Shown in pieces: positions 12,160 to 24,100 of a stretch of 64,000 nt of DNA. Numbering within the stretch: the stretch's first letter is position 1; every line of letters begins with the position of its first letter. The translations under genes and the position numbers were made by a program. The notes under the pieces were generated by a model, which had not been told where the DNA came from, ran no database searches, and was given only the letters and a program-made list of their open reading frames with translations. The stretch comes from Orthonyx spaldingii (lineage: Eukaryota > Chordata > Aves > Passeriformes > Orthonychidae), in NCBI GenBank assembly GCA_013397795.1, contig VZTJ01005670.1, forward strand, positions 812,229 to 876,228, written 5' to 3'.

Positions 12160-15100
12160 GTAAGGACTGTCTTGATTGTATCCTGAGTAACACCTGCCTT
12201 CTGCTGCTTGAGTAGAGAAGACTTTTCTGGTAGCTGTGGTACAGAAGTTGTGACTAATGGATGAGCGTTCATTATGAAAAAATAGCGGGGAAGAATTAAG
12301 AAAGCAGGAAAATTAGGTTTGTATTGGAGGGGCTAATAAAGGACAGAGAAAAATACTTGGCAGGAAAGTTCCGGAGTGTGAAAAGCCAAGATAAATGGTT
12401 TGAAAGATGCTGAGTTAAAGGTAAGTGAAATGGAAGAAGATAACCAACTGTGGGCGAGTGCTGTCTGGTGCAGTCACTTTGGCATGAGTTGTGTGGAATT
12501 GGAAACCCCGGGCCGGTACATTGTGAGACCACGTGGCACAGAACATGTTTCTTTGGTCTCAGGTGCTTGAAATTCACCCAGATAGTTTGGCCTTGTAAAA
12601 ATTTTTTGACAGTTAGTTGTTTTTTTCCTAACCTGCTGTAAAGCTCAGACACAGCTGTGATAGTTTAAGGTGACTATTATAATTTACACAGTATATTTAC
12701 AGTATATTTTATAAGTCTATGACTGCTTATTCTACATGTAAATCTTTTTCCAGTCTGTTGTTCAGCCTCCTACATATCTGTTTGATCTGTCATTGCCAAC
12801 ATGTGTTTAGTTCAACTTCAGTTTCTGCTTTTGAGTCATAGTATCATTACCCTAATTTCACAGGAAAATGTCTAAAAATTACCTGAAGTTGCACTAAAAA
12901 TAGTTATTTTTTTCAAATTTTTAAGCATTATTTTTTTTTTTAAGAGATCATAAATGTACTATCTGATTTTTATGCACTGCTCTTTTTATAAGTAGGCATA
13001 GAGGTAAAGATGATGTAAGAGTGCAAGAATGAATCAGGGCTGCAATATGATCGTTTGAAATGGCTCAGTGATTATCATTAACCAAAATATCTAATAGTTT
13101 TTCTCAGTCTTTTGTCTGGTTTTAAGTCCTTTGAGCGTTAAATTAGATAACCTGGTAATTTCACCTGTTCTCCAGTTTTGATGAACACCTTATCCTCATA
13201 AATCATATTTAAGACAAAGCTTTTTGTTAAAATGTGGTCCTTTTATACAAATTTGGCTCATTAAAAATGAGATGTGTTTTTGTTTCGATTGTGCACATAG
13301 TGGAGGAATTTAAAATTGTTGGGTTTTATTTTTGGTGTGCACTAGCAATGTCCTATTTAAGGTATTTAAGTCAGATATCTCAATGCTTGATTTAAAATCT
13401 TTGATACCTATGCCTAAGGAACTTTTTTCATATTGTATGTTGTAATTACTTGCTGAAAGTGTCTCATTTTGTGCTATGTAAAGATGTCTTGTTTTTAATA
13501 CAGTCAGTTTTACAGAAAGATTTTGCAGTGCAAGTTATTCTTGCTGCATCATTGCATACCCAGTGAACAATTAATGGTGAATTTAAAACAAAAATGTGTT
13601 TCTCGTACTCTTGATATGTAATGTTAACAGAATTTATTTTGGAATATGGATTCATGTAAGTAGAATAACTGGTTAAAAACACCCAAACTGTATTCCATCC
13701 ACGATAGTATTTAATTTCTCTTCCTAAAGTGAATTTGGATGTAGAGATGTGGCTTTTTTGCTGCCACAATATAGCACAAATAGACTGATTATCCCTGGCG
13801 CTGATTTTCCAGTTTCAGTGCGTACAAGTAGTGCCTTCTCTAGTCTAGGTCACCTTTCTTGGAAAGCTGTGAGGTGAAAATGCAGTGACAAATTTGAGAG
13901 GCACTGCTGTGTGGGATTCTCTCATGAGCTGAGCTGTGTGCGTGGGTGCAGCTGCTTGTGCAGAGGTGCAGATGCTGAATTGAGCAAGGCTGTGCAGTCC
14001 TTGCAGTATTTGTGTTGGGCAGCTTTCTGGTGCCTGATGGCTCTGCTGCTCAGCTCTTTCCATTGGGTGCTTGTGGGGAAACTGGCCACACACAGGTGGA
14101 GCTGGGAATAGGCTGTGATTAGAAGGGCTGGGCTGTATGGTTTAGCTGCCTGTGCAAATGAGCACCCAGTGAGCTTCTGAAAGGGGCTGTCAACTTCAGG
14201 CCATCTGTGGAAGTGGAAGGAAAAATGGCAACTGTATTAAAATTAATAAAATTGCAAGTAAAGAAAAGGTATGCCAAGTTACTTGTGTGCCTTTAAGCAT
14301 ATTGTTTGCACAGTTAGCAGAAAATATCTCAGAGTGGGATGAGATTTCAGTTGCATATCTGTTAATGTACTTACTACTTTGGAAATTCTGATTGTTAGTA
14401 ACAGTGGTGAAAATAGGAAAATGTATCTTTTTTTAAGTTGTTCTTTGCTTTTCAACTTTCCCCTTCATTATATTTTCCTGTGAATAACAGCTCCAATACA
14501 GCTGTACATCTCCAGCTTCCTTGAACAGGAGTTGTATGTATGCAAAAGGCCAGAAAATAGTGCTGCAGATTTTTCCTGCTACTGCAACCAAGTCATACTG
14601 CCATTTCTAAAAGAATTCCTTGAACTGCTCTCTCTAAATGTATACAAAATATGAATGATCTTAAAATGATTACAGGTGCAAACAAAAGGGAATATGATTT
14701 AAAAACAGTTTTCTAAGCTGTTGCTCAAACAGGTGATGTGATGAGTGTGTGCTTTACCTACAGCCTTTTATGCATTTGAATGTACTGGAAGCTGTATTCA
14801 GATGTCAGAAGCTGGGAAGTATTTATTAGTGGTGAGATATAAATAAACTGTTCTGGAGGTTGCTCCATAAACCTTATCTGTTACTTTTAAATGTTTCAGT
14901 TTAATTTATAAAGAAATTATTACTGAATTTGTCATCTTAGGATGGAATGTTTTGTGTAGTATGACAGACTTCAGTGACTATTTAAACATGCTAGTGGAGG
15001 GAACAAGAGAAATGTGTCAGCTGTAAATGAATAATATGCCTTCAAAGAAGTAAGACTGAAGGGGAAAAATAAGGTAAGAGACCGGGTGCAGGCAACTGTA

Positions 15101-18100
15101 TTTTTTTTGAAATAGTCTGGTATTTTTCAACTCTTTAAAGAAAATGGCAGACAAACCCAGAGCACTGTAGAAGTAGCAGCTGTATCTTGCCAATATAGTC
15201 CTAAGACTTTTAAAAGCCTTGTGAAATATTGGTTACAAAATGTTTGTTGTAATGGTGAAACTTGCACTTAATAGTTAGAGGTAAATAAGCTGTTTCCAGA
15301 TGCTTTGACATAACGCATGAAAATTTGACTTGAACTTTGTGCTCCACTTTGCAGAGACTTTGATCTCTCAGTGATTAGAGAAAAAAAAGGGTGTATGTGG
15401 AGTGGATGGGAATCAGAGGTGAAGCTGAAGTAGCAACATGTAAATAGCTAAAGAATAGGTTAAGAAATGGAAGCCGGTAACCTCATGAGTGTGTTTAATG
15501 TTACATTTTATATGAATATTGATATTAGCTGCTACAAGATGAGAGTTTTCTTCTGTTTCATATATAACAGCACAGAGTTTCTTATTTTTAGACTGACTGT
15601 GGTTGAAAAAAGAGGGGTATATTACACAGGAATAGGAAGGTTCTTTAAATCATGCTTTTTAAAACTATATATAGCTTGATTTTCTTGGAGTTCTACTGTG
15701 TTCACCCATTCCCACTCATTCACCTTTCTATCAGTAAATTTCACTGTTGCTGCATTAAGTTCCTGACAGAGCATGAAATGCTCTCCCACGCACTGGAGGT
15801 GCCAGACAGTGTTTTCATTATGAATTCCATGCTGGAGAGTCATTTTTCACTACCGCAGGGTTGTCAGGTTCTTCGTTTCTACCTGTGTGCCAGAATAAGC
15901 AAATGCTGTTGGTACTTGTTCTTTCAGCCCTGAGCCCTGCACACTCCTCCAACAGCAGGCTTTGCTGCTTGGTGCACCACAACACATTGTTGCTATCCCT
16001 ATTCTCTGAAGGAAGTTTGTAACTAATGTGTTGCAGAAATGGGAATCTGAGGATTAGTGCTGATGTCTGATGATGTCAACATCCCTGGTCTCAAGAGAGA
16101 TGCGTTTGGGGTCCTGTGGGGGGGGGAAAATGGTGTCCAGATAATGTCAGAAAAACACCTTTTGTGTGCTCTGCTTTAAAATTTTCTAAGGAATGTGTAA
16201 CTGAGCATGGAGTGTTTTTATGATATAACTAATCTAATGTGAACATAGCAATAGACCCCCCTCATAGGGATCCTGCATTACATGTCTAGAAATAATGTTC
16301 AATATTCAATTGTGATTTAAAAAAAACAAACAAGGAGCTCAAATATCAAGTGCCACCAATGAAATAAGTACCTAATTGTTTAAAAGCATATAACATAATG
16401 TCTAGTGTAGCTCACTCTCTGGTGACACTTAAAAGGCTGGTTTATGTAAAAGCAAGCAACTGCTGTGAAAATATTGAGTTGCACATACTCAAGTCACGCA
16501 GTTTGCGATCATTTTAGTCACTCCCTTACTGCAAAGGAAATTTGGGCAATGATGCAGGACAAAGTCATGCTGAAGCTGAGACTCCTGGTGTGTTAGTATT
16601 CCCTCAGGTTTAACGGATTCCAGGAAGATTGGACAGATGTGCATGAGATACACACACCAAAATCAACACAACAAAAAGCAACAGTTATTATAAAAAATTA
16701 TACACCCTTCCAGGAAAAGAGAGGAGAAGTTTCTAAAAAAATCTTCAATAAAACTGAAAACAGTTGAGATTATCTGCAGTTGTTTCACGTTTTATTCGCT
16801 GAATTTAATCAGTGGGATAATAGAGCAAAATATGATCACTTTTCACTCGTAAAGTTGTATTAAAACTGCAGAACATGGGGGAACATGCCAAAACATTATA
16901 GTACATTTCTGTTAAGATATTAAAATTAGGAGATTGAACTGATAAAAACAAGCCTATCATTAAAAGCAGAGCTCTCTATCTTCATTGTCTGAGCTCTTTT
17001 AGTTGTAAAATAAACTGAAAAAAAACCCCCTTAATGGTTTGCTCAAGAAACTAGCTGTACAGTTGTTTTCAGGAATAACATTTCAGTGAGATGGACTGGT
17101 TTGGGATGAATGACACTTGAACTTCTCCAAGATACACTTGTGCATGTGGAGGAATGAAGAAACAGAAGATACTGACACATTTAAGCTTTCTTCTCTATGG
17201 AGATGCTTTGGACAAAATGAGCAAGAAAATACTAGCCTGTTGCAAAACTGCTGAAATGCTTGGCATGTAGGGACCTTGTTTGTTAGTTATAGCTGCTGTT
17301 TGCATAGAATTACATAGAAGTCAAGCACTTAGTAGCCTCCCTAAAAGCATCCCTTATATGATTAAAAAAAATCACTTCCAGCCCTAAAGAACATAAATCA
17401 TCGTTTTGGGCAAAGCATTGAGGTGGGTGAAGAAGTGGGGTAAGTAATGCTATAGCTCATGAACCACCTTTTTGAGAAGTCCCTGAAAACCTGCGGAAAT
17501 GGTTTGCCATGGTGTGACCAGGGAAACCATTACCACTGCTAGATAAATTTAGTGTCCTTAATTGTAACACTTTGTCACAGTGGTCATTGCCAAGGAGTCT
17601 ACAAATTGCTAGGCATATAACTTCAATAAACCTAAAACCATTAGCAAGAGCTTATAGCTTCTGCATGAGCATATGTATTTATGTTTGAATATTTCAGGAT
17701 TATAGCGTTGAATGTTTTTGTGATAGAATACTACTGGACTATCACCTGACTGGTCTTTCAAGATGGATTTTTATAAGTTTCTTTCAGGTCTGTCATAACT
17801 TTTCAAGTTGTAATGTTTGCTGCCAATTGATGAAAAGTGTAACAATAATTTTTGGGTTTGACCACATAAGAAAGTGTTGAACACACCACAAATACTTCAT
17901 CACTAATGAAAAATTCTCATTTAAGGGAGTGCTTGGGATATTTCTGTTCTTTTATAATATAGTTCTGTTCAGTTTTTGAGCAAATGTTATCAGTTAGAAA
18001 GCTAAGGTTAACAAGAAACTGTTAACATGAGAAAATAAAGCTGAATTTCTGTGTTCGTTTGTTTGTTCTTGAGATGATCTTGTCCAAATGTTATCTGTGT

Positions 18101-21100
18101 TTAATTGAGCTATCCTGGGGACACTAAAATCATAACATTGAGTTCTGGTAGTGTATACTTCCTTTTGAGATGAAAGAAGTTTTTAAGGAAGAGGAAAGTT
18201 GAAGCATGAGTAGCTTTAACAGGGTTTAAGACTTACGTCTTCTCACATATCTGTTTATACAAATGTTTTTAAATCTTATTAATTCCCTGCTTGTAATACA
18301 AGCATTTCACTAACCAAAAGGTGATGGTGAAACTGACAACTAACCCCAAAACTTTCTAAATTTACAGTCTAAATAATAAGTAATAATAATATAAACTACA
18401 AATAAAACTACAAATAATGTATAAAGGTAATAAGTGAGTGACTTACAGGGGAAAGTCATATCAACTTTGAAGAGTTTTGTATCTTTTTTCTCTTGTGACA
18501 GTGACATTGTTCACCAATCTCAAAGAAGGGTAGGAAACGAGCTTTTATCTCTCTTGAAAGAAGAAGGTCATGTTCAAGATATAGTAGGATGCTTATTCAA
18601 AAGTAGTAGTAAAGTGGGCCCCCTGTTTAAAATGGGAAATGATTTTGTGCAAGACCTAAATAAAAAATATTCAGTTTCTTATTGGTTTATCCTTGAAAAC
18701 TTGATTACCACAAGTGTATCTTAAATACTGTGGTACCAGTAAACTCTTCTTTCCTAATGTTCAGTGTGGTTCCTCTGTGCCTGGGCTCTTGTCTGAACAA
18801 GAGGCTGACCCAAGCAGCAGTATGAATTACCTAGAATACAGTTTTGCACTCTTACCTGCTTTTCTTACTGTTTCCTGCAGTTCACTTTGAATCTTAGCTC
18901 ACTGTATCTTGATAAAAATCAAAGATAAGGAGGCAAAGAAGCGCAAACAAATGAAAATGGTATTGAGAACTGAACACCCTGAAATATTTCAGTCCCCATG
19001 TTGCTTGCCAAATGTCTTCTGTTGAAATGTCTTTTGTTGAAAGCCAGGCAGGCCATGATTTTTCTTCTCAGTCTGCAGAGATTCCCCCCTTCCTGCAGGC
19101 AAGGGGGCGACTGCCTTCAGCTGTGTATGGTTGGGAGTTCTATGGAAAGCAGGAGTGTACTTGAGTGAAAAGCCCAATAGTTGCTGCTTGTTTCTTTGTA
19201 ATTATGAAAAAGCTCAGGGTTTGTTTAACCTGAAGAATGCACTGGTAGTTAGATTGCTTGTAAAGTCATTCACTGCTTTTTCTGTCTAATTTCAGTGGAA
19301 AGTGAAAGCTGCAGTGAATGGTTTGCAGCAGGAAACACTGTTTGAGTATTTAATGAAAAGGAAATAGGTATGAATTAATGAGAAATGTTTGCAAAGTGTT
19401 AGAGGTGGTGACAAGGCTAGAGAAGTGTTTGCTAATCAAGACTTTTGTTCTCTGGCTCTTAATTCTGACACAATTAATTGTGTTATGAATAAATGTCAGC
19501 TGCACAGCTGCACATGCCTTTGGAAAGCATGGGTACTTGAATAGATGGGTAATGGAAAAATATGTCACAGGAGTGTATTCCAAAGCATTCACCTGTAAAT
19601 CTGAAAAGCTTACATTGTATTTGATTAGATCACAAAGACTTTCTTGCTAGGAAAATTAATGCACCTTTCTGTGCAAACACTGAACATGCTTGGGGACATG
19701 GCTCTTTCTTCTCATCAAAACATGTTATAGCAGACATGTGGGATCTTAGGTTTTGAGTCTTAAATGTTGTGAATTTTGATGCATGAAATGAGATTTATTT
19801 GGAAAAGTTCCATTAAACAGGTTGTTTGCATTTTCATGGCTTTCTTCATGAGAATTTGAAGATGAAACATTGGTAGTTGAACACTGAGGATTTAATTTCC
19901 AAACCAACCATTCAACAAAATCATTCACTGTAAAATTTTATGATGAATCTATTAGCTGATAAACTTGGCAATGTGTTTAGAAACAGTTGTAAATAATGAC
20001 AGTTGCTAAGTAGAAAGTAATATTACAGAAGAAGTAAAAGTATTGTCAAATAAAACTACTAGCAAAAGTGAAATTCAATGTCACACTTTAGCTACTGCTG
20101 ACCCCTACAAGTAAATAGGACCTTAGATTTCACCCAGTTAGAGTTTAAAACTGTGATATGCCAGCATGGGTCTCTAGACCAGCCTGTAAAGAGCCTTAGG
20201 TAATAGTTATACTGTATGATGCAGTAATGCAGCATGATGCTGAAGGGGCTGACAAAAGGATATTGTTTGAATTTCTGGAATGTACTATTCTGAACATATT
20301 TTCATACATGAATTTTAACCTTAATATGATAAAATTGCCAAATTAGAGTTGCATATAGCTTTGATTAGGTTGCATATAGGTCTTCAACTAGATCCCATTT
20401 TGTTCTGAGAACATGTAAGGAACACTTCACAGGCTTACTTCAGAAAAACCAACTGAGGGCTAGTTCACGTAAGTATGATTCATTCCCCAAGCCAACTTCA
20501 AGTTTCTGGAAGGTTTAAAGTGTTTCTAAAGTAGAACTAATTTGAGCAAAAATCCATCAGTGACATTGTGGAAGCACATGATGTGTGTTTCTTGCAGTGG
20601 CTAATTGATACTAGCTGTGTAATTCAGTGTACTACGTAATCCATTTTTAACCAAAATATGTAGATTACTTGAGGGAGGATTTACTGCCTGTGCCCTTGAA
20701 GGAGAGTAGAGCAAAAAATTGAATGTAGGTCACCGGTGGGTTGGGGAGTTTTACACTAATTCCCATTCAGCCTTCACTGTTGTCCAAAACTCACAGCAGA
20801 GTTTAAAGAGATGCTGTTGATTGCATAGTGACTCAGTAGGGCATAATGTATCTTTTTCCTCCCCCAGTGCTAGACGAAAATAGAATGATCTTCCTGAGTG
20901 GTATGAGGCATAGTCCCAGCTGTGTGCCCTCTGAGTGTTGTACCTGAATGTACCTTGGGAATTGTCTGGGCTCGGGGAGATAACGAGGAGGTGACAGAAG
21001 CCTGGGAGAATAAAACATGGCATGAAGAAGGGACACAATGCTAAGCTTGTGGCAGCCCTGTCCAAACAGTTGACTTAACTTGTCTAAATATTATCACTAT

Positions 21101-24100
21101 CAAAGTCCTGATAAGAGGTTGTAGTTGCCATGCAGTGGAATGACCCCATGCGATGTACTCATGCCTTCAAGAGCAGTGGAACAAGGAGGAAGATCTAATT
21201 TCTTCATATCTGTTTTTTACCTTCAAGTTTTTTTTCAAATGCTTTCCTCACTTGGATAGATAATAAATAATAAATTAATAGCTGTTTGAAACAAGTGGCT
21301 AGCCAGGAATAGCTGTTCACATTTCTAAGATTATTTACTTGGCTGTTGCAATTTCTTATGAGTTTATCCTATCTTTCGGTCACCACCAGTTTGTTTGAAA
21401 AGTACTATGTGTGTGTGTATATATGTATATGTATAATCTGTTGAGATTTAAACACTTCTGTATATGGCAGCCTCTCGTAGAACTTATTTCCTCTACTAAA
21501 TATTGTTGTGTGGTATAGTTCTGGGTTTATTTTGAGACTGAGTTTTAGTGTTTTGATTTGGGGAGGACCTCCCTTAGAGTTTTTCAGCTAACTAAAAGGA
21601 AAGTTGAGACCAACTGAGTACCTGAAATAGTGGTTGGACACAGTCTGTGATCTCTGAGAAACAATCTGGGTGTTGGTAAACAAGCTTCATTAGGAATCTT
21701 GACGTCCAATTAACTCAGTGAAGTTAATGAAAGTTCTTAAACCACCTGATTAGAAATGTCATCATACGATTTTCAAAGTGGTGAGGTCTACATTTTTGTA
21801 TATGCTAACTTGGAGTCTGGATATGTAGGCTGGATATAAAACAGTTTTTCTCAGTTGCATATTTTGTGGTAAAAAATGTTTGTTAAAAGCATGATCATAC
21901 CATATTAGAAAACAAACAGGTTTTTCCTGGCCAAATTAGTACAAAGTTGCTTTAAATTAGGGTAAATATTTTTATTTCTATTAATATTACTAACGCATTT
22001 TAGCATATTGTTCTGTCATGGAAAAAGTGGATTCTAGACCAGACATCTGATCTAAAATTGTCAATATTGTCTCTCTCTCTCTCTCTATGGACATTTCCTT
22101 ATAAAATTAAACAAATTGGAATATGAATTCATCTCTTTTTCAGATCATAGGAAAGAGAGTAGTTTTCCTATATCTAGCAAACATCTAGCCAAGGCTTATT
22201 GAAAGAACTTGAATACTAGGAACTTAAGCATAACATGTACTTTGATTTTTGAACTTTTACAAAATAGTTCTCATTTACATTTTGGTTTTTCCTAATCAAG
22301 ATTTGCCACCCACAGCTAGGTGGCACAAATTTGGAGTCTGTAGGAGTCACAACCAAAGTGATTTTAAATCTTGCCTTTGTGTGTCATGTTAATTAGAATA
22401 ACCATGCTGATGCTGGATACAGAGTTAAATGGGAGTGCATGAGAATATTTCTATTCAAATTGTGGGGCTTTTACGTAATTCCTTATGTCTCTTTCTCTTG
22501 TGGAAGTGACTAATCCACCTGTGTCTCGAAAAGTCTGCTAAATACTAGAAAAAGGTGCCACTTTCAGACTCCAGGTTAACAAAGCAGTAACCATAGCAAG
22601 TAGCAGAGTGCTCTGACCACAGGTCCTGGGCAGCAGAACTGCCGGTTTCCTTCCTCCACGCTTGCCTCTTGGTGCTGCCCTGTGTTCACCCTTGCCTTAC
22701 ACCCAAAGAATGTAATCTGCCTGATCATTTCTACTTAGGCTTTCATCACTTAATGTTTAAACTAATTTTCTGTGGTTAGCTCCTGTTTACTCTTCATTGC
22801 TGCCTCATCTCCTTTGCTGCCTGCATTCTTTGCCTTTCTTACCACCCTGCCCTGCAGTCTGGTGTATGTCCTCATCCCTACAGTGCTTCTTGGGCCTTTT
22901 CCATTTATGCATTTCAGGTTTGTTTCTGGAGTTTTGTTTTGTCTCTTGGTTTTTGCTAGAAGACTGGTCCTGTTATTCCTGTGCTTTTTTAAATACATCT
23001 TCAGATTTTTCTGCATAGCAGATAAATACCCCCTACCCACCAGAAGAAAACTGTGGTACTATTGAAATTTCTGCAATTCCCTAGAACCTGAATATGAGGT
23101 TCTCTTTCTTCATTTTTTTCCTCTAGAGAAGAAATACTCAATTTGGTTTTGTTTCCTCTTGCATCTTATTCAGAGCATGTTTTTTGTATGTTTAATAGTA
23201 CAGTGAGAACAGTCTTTGATGTTGTGTTGCACCACAAAAACTCAGAAAAGGAAAAAAGAATTGTTAGGGCTGATATTCTGATAAAGTTTTATTTCCTTTG
23301 TCTAAACTGAAAAAACTTCCACTACCCTACACGTGAAGTTGTGAGGAGGAACTTAGAATTTTGTCACAAATTGTTCAATAAAATTATGTTAGGATTTACA
23401 AGCTATAAGATACTGTTTATTTGGAAACTGTCAAAAGGATATTTTAACTAAGCTGTATTTTATTTAGAACCATGTTTTCTTGACGAAAGTTGACATTAAG
23501 CAGTAGTCAGTTTGTAATGCAATAGACAAGTGTTTAAGCAAGATTATTCATGTAACTGTCTATATTTCATGTATGGCTCTCTAACGTATATTGATCAATA
23601 TATGCATGTATGAACTGCTGTGATGTCTCAAGAAATCAGAAATGTGGACCTGTACCAGATTTACTTTTCCTGAATTTCTCAGAGTTCATTTATCAAATTT
23701 CAAGATGAAGTTAACTGATTCCTCATTTAAAACTGAATTAAAGAACATTGAATCTGAGAGTTTAGCTTTCTATTTCTTACCAAATCAGTAGTCACAAATG
23801 TGACTAAAAACTATTTGAGGTGTTTGAATTGAGAAAACAAGGCTTGTGTCATAGAAAAAAGGAGGCAGTAAAACAGAAAAAACAAGGCAGTAAAAAATAC
23901 TTGAGCAATAGCACTCTGTAGAAGCCTGGATTATGAACTCCAGAAGCTGATCAAGATCTTTGCAGAGAAAGTGCTACATAGAAAACAGCAAAAGTCTTGT
24001 GCCAATGCACAGCTCTGGGCTGACCCGAAAAATACCATACAAGGCAGGGAAGTGCAGTGTGCTCTGTTGTGTGTTCTTGCTTTTATAGGGCGTTTCTGCC

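Noticed and set aside
12296..12652. 118-codon minus-strand open frame just after exon 2
   Set aside because: No domain or homologue recognised; the opposite strand is open as well, which suggests low stop density rather than coding.
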